Assembly (NCBI RefSeq): GCF_014647515.1
Contig: NZ_BMPI01000028.1
Span: 20,975 to 84,974, forward strand
Reading direction: 5' to 3'
DNA from: Dactylosporangium sucinum
Lineage (GTDB): Bacteria; Actinomycetota; Actinomycetes; Mycobacteriales; Micromonosporaceae
DNA length: 64,000 bases
Below are positions 52,070 through 59,586 of the stretch, one piece after another. Each line of letters opens with the position of its first letter. The first letter of the stretch is position 1. Under the pieces are notes generated by a model. The model saw only the letters and a program-made list of their open reading frames with translations. It was not told where the DNA came from and searched no databases. Both the position numbers and the translations under genes were made by a program.

Positions 52070-52082
52070 GAAACGCCGTTTC
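52070..52082 (+). promoter_or_regulatory. IclR-type dyad operator (site J) with promoter
   Basis: GAAAC-GCC-GTTTC, perfect dyad, no third half-site. Promoter TTGTCG (52035-52040), 17 bases, TATAGT (52058-52063); the dyad starts 6 bases after the -10 and 51 bases before the flavoprotein start. Confidence 0.65.
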
Positions 52083-52120
52083 AATCCGGACGCGGCGGGC
52101 ATCCGAGGAGAGGCGTAGAC

Positions 52121-53563
52121 GTGGCATTCGACGACCTGGCTTTCGACGTCGTCGTTGTCGGCGCCGGCACAGCCGGCATCCCGTGCGCGATCGAGGCTTC
52201 CCAGGCCGGCGCGCGGGTGCTGCTGGTCGAGAAGGACAGCCGGATCGGCGGCACGCTGCACCGCTCGGGCGGTCACATGTGCGCCGCCGGCACCCGGCGG
52301 CAACGCGACCGCGGCATCGACGACTCGGTCGAGGATCACCTCGCCGACGTGCGTCGCATCAGCCGGGGCACCGCCCGCGACGACCTGGTCCGGATCGTGG
52401 TCGGCAATGCGGCCGAGACGGTCGAATGGCTCGACCGGCACGGCTTCCGGTACGCGAGCGAGACACCGCGAATCGTCTACGGTCACGAGCCGTACCGGAT
52501 CGCCCGCACCTACTACGGCCCGGATGAGGGGCGCTCGATCCTCGCCGTCTACGAACCGCTCCTGGACGAGGCGATCCGCACCGGACGCTTGACGCTGTGG
52601 CGCAACGCGCCGGTCATCGGGCTCCACGCGGACCCCGATGGTGCGGTGACCGGCGTGACGGTGCTCAAGGACGGCCGGGACGTCGAGGTGAACACGGGTG
52701 CGGTCGTCCTTGCCACGGGCGGCTTTGCCGCCGACGCCGAGCTCTTCGCCGAGTTCGAGGGCGCCAGGCTGGTCTCTGCGGCGCACCCGACCTCGACGGG
52801 AGACGGGCTCGTGCTGGCGCGTGAACTCGGTGCCGGGATCCAGGGCCGCGGCTCCTATCTGCCCTCCTTCGGCGGGCTTCCGGACGCGACCACTCCGGGC
52901 CGGGCGAACTGGGCCGACCGGCAGTTGCTCGTGACGGCCGAACGGCCACCGGTGGAGATCTACGTCGATCGGCGCGGCCGGCGCTGGGTGGCCGAGGACG
53001 AGATCTCCATCGACGAGAAGGAACGCGCGCTGACGAAGATCGAGGACCAGACCTTCTGGACCGTCTTCGACGACGCCATGTTGGAGTCCACGCGCACAGG
53101 GCCCGCGATGGTGGTCGGCTGGTCGCCCGACGACGTGCGAGCCCGGGCGAACGACCGCGAGGGCGTGCACAGCGCCGCGGATCTGCCCGCCCTGGCCGGC
53201 GCGACCGGGATCGACCCGGCCGGCCTGGTGGCGACGGCCGAACGCTACAACACGTTTGTCGCCGCCGGTGCCGACGCGGACTTCGGCCGCACGCACCTGC
53301 CGATGCCGTTCGGTCGCGGGCCGTACTATGCCATCCGCAACCACGGCATCGCCCTGGTCACCTTCGCCGGCCTCGACATCGACGAGACGTTCCAGGTGCG
53401 CCGCGAGGACGGCGCGCCGCTTCCCAACCTGTATGCCGTCGGCGAGATCATCGGCGCCGCCGCGACGTGCGGCCAGAGCTTCTGCTCCGGGATGCTGGTG
53501 ACGCCGTCGATCACGTTCGGCCGGCTGCTGGGTCGGCGGCTGGCCGCGGCCACGGCCGGCTGA
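52121..53563 (+). CDS. FAD-dependent fumarate reductase/ketosteroid dehydrogenase-like flavoprotein
   Basis: 480 residues. N-terminal dinucleotide-binding motif VVVVGAGTAGIPCAIEASQAG followed by LLVEKDSRIGGTLHRSGG, ATGGF near 205, and the FAD-binding end YAVGEIIGAAATCGQSFCSGM. Family members carry out 1,2-dehydrogenation of ketosteroids, fumarate or enone reduction. GTG 52121 follows GAGGAG. Single-gene unit with its own operator (site J). A related remnant lies at 51016-51114, so this may be the survivor of a gene pair. Confidence 0.85.
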   Translation: MAFDDLAFDVVVVGAGTAGIPCAIEASQAGARVLLVEKDSRIGGTLHRSGGHMCAAGTRRQRDRGIDDSVEDHLADVRRISRGTARDDLVRIVVGNAAETVEWLDRHGFRYASETPRIVYGHEPYRIARTYYGPDEGRSILAVYEPLLDEAIRTGRLTLWRNAPVIGLHADPDGAVTGVTVLKDGRDVEVNTGAVVLATGGFAADAELFAEFEGARLVSAAHPTSTGDGLVLARELGAGIQGRGSYLPSFGGLPDATTPGRANWADRQLLVTAERPPVEIYVDRRGRRWVAEDEISIDEKERALTKIEDQTFWTVFDDAMLESTRTGPAMVVGWSPDDVRARANDREGVHSAADLPALAGATGIDPAGLVATAERYNTFVAAGADADFGRTHLPMPFGRGPYYAIRNHGIALVTFAGLDIDETFQVRREDGAPLPNLYAVGEIIGAAATCGQSFCSGMLVTPSITFGRLLGRRLAAATAG

Positions 53564-53750
53564 TCGCCCGTGCCGGTCGCTTGGCATCGCCCACGGCCGG
53601 GGCATCTCGGGTCCGGCCGGCCGGTCACACCCCGGTCGGCGCAGGGTTGCCGGCGTGGCGACCACATCGCGGCGATCTCCTCGCCGCGCCGGAGGCCGGC
53701 CACATCACGTTGCCTCTTGGCCGCCTCTTGCAGCCTCGATTAGGATCACC

Positions 53751-53776
53751 GAAACGGTGTTTCAATTGCCGGAACA
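53751..53776 (+). promoter_or_regulatory. Tripartite IclR-type operator (site K)
   Basis: GAAAC-GGT-GTTTC-N7-GGAACA, full consensus. A TAGGAT -10 (53741-53746) lies 4 bases before it; the -35 TTGGCC (53717-53722, 18-base spacer) is weak. It ends 31 bases before the CoA-transferase start. Confidence 0.8.
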
Positions 53777-53807
53777 TTCTCGGCCAGCACAAGGACGTGA
53801 TACACAC

Positions 53808-54995
53808 ATGATGCCGCTCGAGGGCTTGCGGGTGCTCGATGCCTCCACCATCCTCGCCGGACCGTTGTGCTGCCGGATACTCGGTGACTTCGGTGCCGAC
53901 GTCATCAAGATCGAGCATCCGCGGTACGGCGACAGCATGCGCGGGCACGGCCACCAGAAGGACGGCGTTCCCGTGTGGTGGAAGGAGATCAGCCGCAACA
54001 AGCGGACGGTCGGCCTCGATCTGGGCAAGCCCGAGGGGGCCGGACTGTTCCTGCGCCTGGCCGCCACCGCCGACGTCGTGGTGGAGAACTTCCGCCCGGG
54101 CACGCTGGAGCGCTGGGGTGTCGGGCCGCAGCAGCTCCACGAGGTGAATCCCGGACTGGTCATCGTCCGCGTCACCGGGTTCGGCCAGACCGGGCCCTAC
54201 GCACACCGGGCCGGCTTCGGCACCCTGGCCGAGGCAATGAGCGGGTTCGCCGCGATGACGGGCGACCCGGACGGCCCGCCGACCCTGCCCTCGTTCGGAC
54301 TGGCGGACAGCATCTGTGGCATCGCGGCGTCGTCGGCCACGCTGATGGCGTTGCGCCACCGTGACCAGCACGGCTCGGGGCAGGTGGTGGATCTCAGCAT
54401 CCTCGAACCGATCATGACCGCGGTGGGTCCGGCCGCGACGGTCTACGACGTGCTCGGGATCGTGGCCGAGCGCCACGGCAACCGATCGACGAACAACGCC
54501 CCGCGCAACACCTACCGCACCAGCGACGGCTCATGGGTTGCCATCTCGACCAGCGCCCAACGCATCGCCGAGCGGGTGCTGCGGCTCGTCGGGCACCCGG
54601 AGGTGATCGACGAGCCGTGGTTCAAGTCCGGCCGGGAGCGGGCCGAGCACGTGGACCTGCTCGACGCCTACGTCGGCGACTGGGTCGGCCGACGGACCCG
54701 TGCCGAGGTGCTCGAGGCGTTCGAGGAGGCCGGGGCAGCGATCGCGCCGGTCTACGACGCCAAGGACATCGTCGCGGACCCGCACATCCGGCAGGCGGAG
54801 ATGCTGACCAGTGTGGACGACGAGGACTTCGGTCCGATGCTGATGCACAACGTGATGTGGCGGATGTCGGCCTCGCCGGGTCACATCCGCTTCACCGGGC
54901 GCCCGCTCGGCGCCGACACCGATGCCGTCTTCGGCGAGCTGGGCTGCTCGCCGCAGGAGCTAGCCACCCTCCGCGAAGCGGGAATCGTGGCGTGA
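53808..54995 (+). CDS. Family III CoA-transferase (CaiB/BaiF type)
   Basis: 395 residues. Family marks are LEGLRVLDASTILAGPLCCRILGDFGADVIKIE at the N-terminus, NKRTVGLDL, VVENFRPGTLERWG near 90, GPYAHRAGFGTLAEAMSGFA and GLADSICGIAAS. It transfers CoA from a donor thioester to a carboxylic acid, or racemises alpha-methyl acyl-CoA. This would activate an acid of the pathway for beta-oxidation or retro-aldol steps. ATG 53808 (second ATG directly after). Coupled with the hydantoinase-like gene, whose possible GTG start overlaps its stop. Confidence 0.9.
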   Translation: MMPLEGLRVLDASTILAGPLCCRILGDFGADVIKIEHPRYGDSMRGHGHQKDGVPVWWKEISRNKRTVGLDLGKPEGAGLFLRLAATADVVVENFRPGTLERWGVGPQQLHEVNPGLVIVRVTGFGQTGPYAHRAGFGTLAEAMSGFAAMTGDPDGPPTLPSFGLADSICGIAASSATLMALRHRDQHGSGQVVDLSILEPIMTAVGPAATVYDVLGIVAERHGNRSTNNAPRNTYRTSDGSWVAISTSAQRIAERVLRLVGHPEVIDEPWFKSGRERAEHVDLLDAYVGDWVGRRTRAEVLEAFEEAGAAIAPVYDAKDIVADPHIRQAEMLTSVDDEDFGPMLMHNVMWRMSASPGHIRFTGRPLGADTDAVFGELGCSPQELATLREAGIVA

Positions 54996-55012
54996 CCAAG
55001 GAGCCAAACCCC

Positions 55013-56506
55013 ATGCCGACCCCAGACCCAGCGCCGACCCTTGACCTGATCGTGAAGAACGTCCGCGTCGTGCGTCCCGATCACGCCACGACACCCACGC
55101 TCGATCTCGGCATCGCCGGTGGTCGGTTCGTCCGGCTGGAGCCGGAGATCGACGCCGCCGAGGCGGCCCAGGTCGTCAACGGCCGCGGCCGGCTCGCGTT
55201 TCCCGGGGTCGTCGACGTGCATCAGCACTGGGGCATCTACAACCATCTCAGCGAGGACGCCCGCTCGGAGAGCCGGGCCGCCGCGCAGGGCGGCGTGACC
55301 AGCGGCATCACCTACCTGCGAACCGGTCAGTACTACCTCAACCGGACCGGCCCCTACGCCGAGGTCTTCCCCGAGGCGCTGCGGGCCACCAAGGACAACG
55401 CCTTCATCGACTACGGCTTCCACCTCGCGCCCATCCTCAAGCAGCACATCGACGAGATCCCGGACCTCATCGGCGAGTTCGGCGTGCCGTCCTTCAAGAT
55501 CTTCATGTTCTACGGCACCCACGGCCTGCACGGCCGGTCCGCCTCGCAGAACTCGTTCCTCATGATTCCCGAGGACGAATCCTACGACTACGCGCACTTC
55601 GAGTTCGTCATGCGCGCGATCCAGCGGGCCCGCGAGGACGACCGGTTCCGGGACCTGGCCGACTCGATCTCACTGTCGCTGCACTGCGAGACGGCCGAGA
55701 TCATGCGGGCCTACACCAAGATCGTGGAAGAGGAGGGGGTGCTCACGGGGCTCGAGGCGTACAGCGCGTCGCGGCCGCCGCACTCCGAGGGTCTGGCCAT
55801 CACGATCGCCGCGTACCTGGCCCACGAGACCGCGCTGCCGACGATCAACCTGCTGCACCTCTCCTCGGCCAAGGCGATCGAGGCAGCGATGCTGATGGCC
55901 CAGACCTTCCCGCACGTCGACTTCCGCCGTGAGGTCACCATCGGCCACCTGCTCGCGGACATTCACACCGCGAGCGGCATCGGCGGCAAGGTGAACCCGC
56001 CGCTGCGCCCCCGCGAGGACGTCGAGGCGCTCTGGCGTCACGTGCTCGCCGGCGACTTCTCGTGGGTGACCAGCGACCATGCGTGCTGCCGGGACGAGGC
56101 GAAGTTCGGCGAGCCGCGCGAGAACGTCTTCCTCGCCAAGTCGGGCTTCGGCGGTGCCGAATACCTGCTGCCGGGGCTGATCAGCGAGGGGCGCAAGCGC
56201 GGCCTGCCGGACCAGCAGATCGCCCAGCTCACGGCATGGAACCCGGCGCAGCGCTTCGGTCTGCACACCAAGGGAACGATCGCGACCGGCTACGACGCGG
56301 ACTTCTGCCTCGTCGACGACTCGGTGTCCTACGTGGTGCGCGCAACCGACTCCGAGTCGACCCAGGAGTACACGCCGTTCGAGGGCTTCGAGCTCACCGC
56401 CCGAGTCACCGACACGTTCCTGCGCGGCGAGGCCGTCCTGGCCGACGGCCAGATCGTGGGCCGGCCCAGGGGTCAGTACCTGCACCGGCCCACCGCCCGC
56501 CGGTAG
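55013..56506 (+). CDS. Hydantoinase/dihydroorotase-family metal-dependent amidohydrolase
   Basis: 497 residues of the cyclic amidohydrolase superfamily. The complete metal set is visible: His70 and His72 (DVHQHWG), Lys162 (FKIFMFYG, likely carbamylated), His224 (LHCETAE), His near 280 (LLHLSSAK) and Asp in SDHACC near 345. It should open or close a cyclic amide/imide ring with two metals. ATG 55013 follows AAGGAG; a GTG at 54992 that overlaps the CoA-transferase stop is an alternative. Together with the cyclase gene it suggests that the substrate contains a cyclic C-N bond. Confidence 0.9.
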   Translation: MPTPDPAPTLDLIVKNVRVVRPDHATTPTLDLGIAGGRFVRLEPEIDAAEAAQVVNGRGRLAFPGVVDVHQHWGIYNHLSEDARSESRAAAQGGVTSGITYLRTGQYYLNRTGPYAEVFPEALRATKDNAFIDYGFHLAPILKQHIDEIPDLIGEFGVPSFKIFMFYGTHGLHGRSASQNSFLMIPEDESYDYAHFEFVMRAIQRAREDDRFRDLADSISLSLHCETAEIMRAYTKIVEEEGVLTGLEAYSASRPPHSEGLAITIAAYLAHETALPTINLLHLSSAKAIEAAMLMAQTFPHVDFRREVTIGHLLADIHTASGIGGKVNPPLRPREDVEALWRHVLAGDFSWVTSDHACCRDEAKFGEPRENVFLAKSGFGGAEYLLPGLISEGRKRGLPDQQIAQLTAWNPAQRFGLHTKGTIATGYDADFCLVDDSVSYVVRATDSESTQEYTPFEGFELTARVTDTFLRGEAVLADGQIVGRPRGQYLHRPTARR

Positions 56507-56507
56507 C

Positions 56508-57344
56508 TCAGGCGCCGTGGCCCGCCGCACGCGCCAGCAGGCGGCGGGCCTGGCGGACGACCGCCTCGTCCACCATCCGGCCACGCGCGTCCACCACCAC
56601 GCCACCGCTGGCCGCCTCGAAGCGGGCGATCAGGTCGCGGGCGCGATCCACCTCTTCGGCGCCGGGCGTGAAGACCTCATTCACCACGGAGATCTGGGCA
56701 GGGTGGATACAGGCCCGGCCGACGTAACCCAGCCGCGCCAGGGCCGTCGTGGACGCTCGCAGCGCCCCGAGGTCGGTGAAGTCGGTCGAGACCGGAGCCG
56801 CTGGAGGGTCGATTCCGGCAGCCGCGGAGGCGAGCACGATCTGCGATCGCACCAGGAGCAGTTCACGCTCGTCCCCCTGCGGGCTCACCCCGAGGTCGGC
56901 ACGCAGGTCGGCCTCGCCGAGCTGGAGCCTGACCACCCGTGGCGCGGCCGCGATCGCCGGCGCGCGCATGACCGCCGCGGCGGACTCCAGCAGCGGCACG
57001 ACCGCCGTCGACGAACCCATCGAACCCAGCAACGCGTCGAGCGCCTCGACCTCTGCCGGCGACTCGCACTTCGCCACGACCAGACCACGCACCGCCGGCG
57101 CGGCGGCCACGGCACGCACGTCGTCGTCGCGCAGCGGCCCTGGATTGACGCGCACCCAGATCTCGACGTCGCCCGGCTGCACCGTGGTGACCCATTCGGC
57201 GACGGCGGCACGGGCCGCGGCCTTGCCCCCCGGTGGTACCGCATCCTCCAGGTCCACGATGAGCGCGTCGGCTCCGCGGGAGAGTGCGCGGTCCAGCTTC
57301 GCCGGGGCGTCACCCGGCACGTACAGGTACGATCGTGCGGTCAT
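56508..57344 (-). CDS. HpcH/HpaI aldolase / CitE-like lyase
   Basis: 278 residues. RSYLYVPGDAPAKLDRALSRGADALIVDLEDAVPP is the CitE start, then E-I-W-V-R-V-N near 60, a metal Glu in PLLESAAAV near 118 and the LQLGEADLRADLG metal-binding loop. The C-terminal RLGYVGRACIHPAQI is typical. Such enzymes cleave or form beta-hydroxy/malyl-CoA type thioesters, consistent with the CoA-transferase nearby. Convergent with the hydantoinase-like gene (2-base gap). ATG 57344 overlaps the stop of a leftover frame; no operator is seen in front of it. Confidence 0.85.
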   Translation of the reverse strand: MTARSYLYVPGDAPAKLDRALSRGADALIVDLEDAVPPGGKAAARAAVAEWVTTVQPGDVEIWVRVNPGPLRDDDVRAVAAAPAVRGLVVAKCESPAEVEALDALLGSMGSSTAVVPLLESAAAVMRAPAIAAAPRVVRLQLGEADLRADLGVSPQGDERELLLVRSQIVLASAAAGIDPPAAPVSTDFTDLGALRASTTALARLGYVGRACIHPAQISVVNEVFTPGAEEVDRARDLIARFEAASGGVVVDARGRMVDEAVVRQARRLLARAAGHGA

Positions 57345-57702
57345 CCCGACGTGACCCCGACCTTGCTCAGCACGTCACGGCGCCTTCCCCGGTCCGTGCG
57401 GCGACCGCGGTGCCCGGCCCGCCGGGCTGACGCCGGCCCGCCCGAGGTCCTCGATCCCTCCCGCTCGGCATGCGGAGGCACGGAACCGTCCACGCGGGGA
57501 TCCTCGAATGTGACGACGTCGGCACCGAGGCCGGCCGGGCGGAGACGGGCGGCGATCTGCACGTCCTCGCGCGGCTTCACGGCCTGGCCCGATCAGGTTC
57601 CAGCAGCATGACTCTGATTCACTCCTGTCGATCTCATACCGCGATGCGACCGGCCAGTCTCCCTTGACATGACACCTGCCGTATCCGAGACTGGCCAAAC
57701 TA
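57345..57702. other. Intergenic region with a leftover coding frame
   Basis: About 360 bases between the CitE-like gene and operator L. A leftward frame of 79 codons (57341-57580, GTG start) ends with an ATGA overlap to the CitE-like start, as if a gene had once been coupled here; its first 30 residues (KPREDVQIAARL, GADVVTFEDPRVDG) look protein-like, the rest is Arg/Gly-rich and does not. No family recognised. The promoter of operator L (TTGACA at 57664) is also here. Confidence 0.45.
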
Positions 57703-57728
57703 GAAACGATGTTTCGCTATCTGGAACA
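57703..57728 (+). promoter_or_regulatory. Tripartite IclR-type operator (site L)
   Basis: GAAAC-GAT-GTTTC-N7-GGAACA, full consensus, ending 24 bases before the SDR start. Promoter TTGACA (57664-57669), 17 bases, weak GAGACT (57687-57692), the same arrangement as site H. Confidence 0.8.
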
Positions 57729-57752
57729 TTCCTGTCAAGCCCGGGAGGCCTG

Positions 57753-58457
57753 ATGCGATCGGCACTGGTGACCGGAGGTGGCTCTGGTATCGGCGCCGCC
57801 GTGGCAAAGTCGTTGAGCGCCGCCGGTTATGGCGTCGTCTGCGTCGGCCGCCGGCTGGAGCGGGTCGAGGAGATCGCCGCCGAGATCAGTGACGCCGGAG
57901 GCCGGGCGCTGGCGCGCGCGGTGGACGTGCGTTCCCCCGACCAGGTCGACCGGGCGGTCGCCGACACGGTGGCCGAGTTCGGGCGGCTGGATCTGCTGGT
58001 GAACAATGCCGGCGTCTTCCGCAAGGACGAACTGGTCGCACTCTCCGACGACGACTGGCTGGACACCATCGGGGCCAACCTCAACGGCGCCTTCTACTGC
58101 GCCCGCGCCGCCGCCCGGCAGATGCTCAGCCAGGAACCGCGGCACGGCGCCCGCGGACAGGTGATCAACGTGAACTCCGGCGCCGGCCTGCGCGGGTATC
58201 CCACCGGCGCGGCGTACTCCGCCTCCAAGTTCGGACTGCTCGGCCTCTCCGACACGATGCGGCAGGAGTTGAGCGAGCGGCTCATCAAGGTGACCGACCT
58301 CGTCGTCGCCGCGATGGTGCAGAGCGAGCTCTCCAATCGCCGCCAGGTGGTGCGCCTGCCCGCTTCCGTGGTCGGAACGCTGGTCACCGCGCTGGCCGCT
58401 GTCGAGGGAGCCGGCGTGGTGACCCGCCTGGATCTCGGGCAACTGCCCGCCGAGTAG
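57753..58457 (+). CDS. Short-chain dehydrogenase/reductase (SDR)
   Basis: 234 residues, classical SDR: TGGGSGIG at 7-14, NNAG at 84-87, catalytic Ser142 (NVNSGAG), Tyr155 and Lys159 (YSASK). An NAD(P)-dependent alcohol/ketone conversion is expected. ATG 57753 follows GGGAGG. First gene of the operon SDR, nitrilase-like, aldehyde dehydrogenase, small lipocalin-like, which begins right after operator L. Confidence 0.9.
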   Translation: MRSALVTGGGSGIGAAVAKSLSAAGYGVVCVGRRLERVEEIAAEISDAGGRALARAVDVRSPDQVDRAVADTVAEFGRLDLLVNNAGVFRKDELVALSDDDWLDTIGANLNGAFYCARAAARQMLSQEPRHGARGQVINVNSGAGLRGYPTGAAYSASKFGLLGLSDTMRQELSERLIKVTDLVVAAMVQSELSNRRQVVRLPASVVGTLVTALAAVEGAGVVTRLDLGQLPAE

Positions 58458-58496
58458 TACGACAGCACGACAAACAGCCGACCGAAACGAGGTGCG

Positions 58497-59573
58497 ATGC
58501 AGCCGAACCGCGGTGCCGAGCCGAGCGAGGAGTCAACGTCCACGACCGGAGGCCCGGTCTACCGTGCCGTGGCCCTGCAGACGGCGTGCCACGCTGTCAA
58601 CGCGGCCCCGGACACACGCGCGGCGCGAGACATGATGGCGGCCGCCATCGATCGCATCGGTGTCCAGATCGCCGCCACCAAGCGGACACTCGGACCGTCG
58701 TTGCGACTGGTGGTGCTGCCCGAGTACGTGCTGACCGGGCATCCCATGGGCGAGCCGCTCAGCGAGTGGGCGCAACGGGCCGCCCTCGACCCGGCCGGGC
58801 CCGAGTACGCCCGGCTCGGCGAGATCAGCCGGGACCAGAACGTGTACCTGTGCGTGAACGGGTACGAGCTGGACGAGCACTTCCCGGGCGCCTACTTCCA
58901 AGCCTCGGTCGTGCTCGACCCGAACGGCGCGGTCGTGCTGCGGTACCGGCGGCTCAACTCCATGTTCGCGGTGACCCCGCACGACGTGCTCGATCGGTAT
59001 GTCTCCATCTACGGCGAGGAGGCGCTCTTCCCGGTCGCCGACACCGAGATCGGCCGGTTGGCGGCCATCGCCTCCGAGGAGATCCTCTTCCCGGAGGTCG
59101 CCCGCTGCCTCGCCATGCGCGGCGCGGAGGTGTTCCTGCACAGCTCCTCCGAGGTCGGCAGCGCCCTGCTCTCGCCGAAGAACGTGGCCAAGCTCGCCCG
59201 GGCCATCGAGAACGGCGCCTACGTGGTGTCGGCCAACACCGCCGGCCTCTTCGGCATCGGCCTGCCGCCCGCCTCCGGCGACGGCGGGAGCAAGATCATC
59301 GACCACCGTGGCCTGGTGCTGGCCGCCGCCGCCCAGGGTGAGTCGATGGTCGCCAACGCGGAGATCGACCTGGTCGCGCTGCGCCGGGCCCGCCGCGCGC
59401 CGTCGATGGAGAACCTGTTGCCGCGACAGCGGTTCGAGCTGTACGCGTCCAGCTACGCCAAGACCTCGTTCTACCCGCCGAACACGGTCACCGTCGGCGA
59501 GACGCAACGGGAGCACTTCTACGTCACCCAGCGCGCCACCATTCAACGGCTCTCCGAGGCCGGAATCATCTGA
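58497..59573 (+). CDS. Nitrilase-fold protein lacking catalytic Cys and Lys
   Basis: 358 residues, carbon-nitrogen hydrolase superfamily. Glu76 is present (VVLPEYVLTGHP). At the Lys site the sequence is RYRRLNSMF, giving Arg152 instead of Lys, and at the Cys strand it is GRLAAIASEEILFPEVARCLA, giving Ser193 instead of Cys. The general core (AMRGAEVFLHSSSE, ARAIENGAYVVSANTAG) is intact. It pairs with the similarly altered protein at 19881-20921. Possibly a Ser-based enzyme, an allosteric subunit or a ligand binder. ATG 58497 follows GAGGT. Second gene of the operon after the SDR. Confidence 0.8.
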   Translation: MQPNRGAEPSEESTSTTGGPVYRAVALQTACHAVNAAPDTRAARDMMAAAIDRIGVQIAATKRTLGPSLRLVVLPEYVLTGHPMGEPLSEWAQRAALDPAGPEYARLGEISRDQNVYLCVNGYELDEHFPGAYFQASVVLDPNGAVVLRYRRLNSMFAVTPHDVLDRYVSIYGEEALFPVADTEIGRLAAIASEEILFPEVARCLAMRGAEVFLHSSSEVGSALLSPKNVAKLARAIENGAYVVSANTAGLFGIGLPPASGDGGSKIIDHRGLVLAAAAQGESMVANAEIDLVALRRARRAPSMENLLPRQRFELYASSYAKTSFYPPNTVTVGETQREHFYVTQRATIQRLSEAGII

Positions 59574-59586
59574 CGTGGAGTACGCC

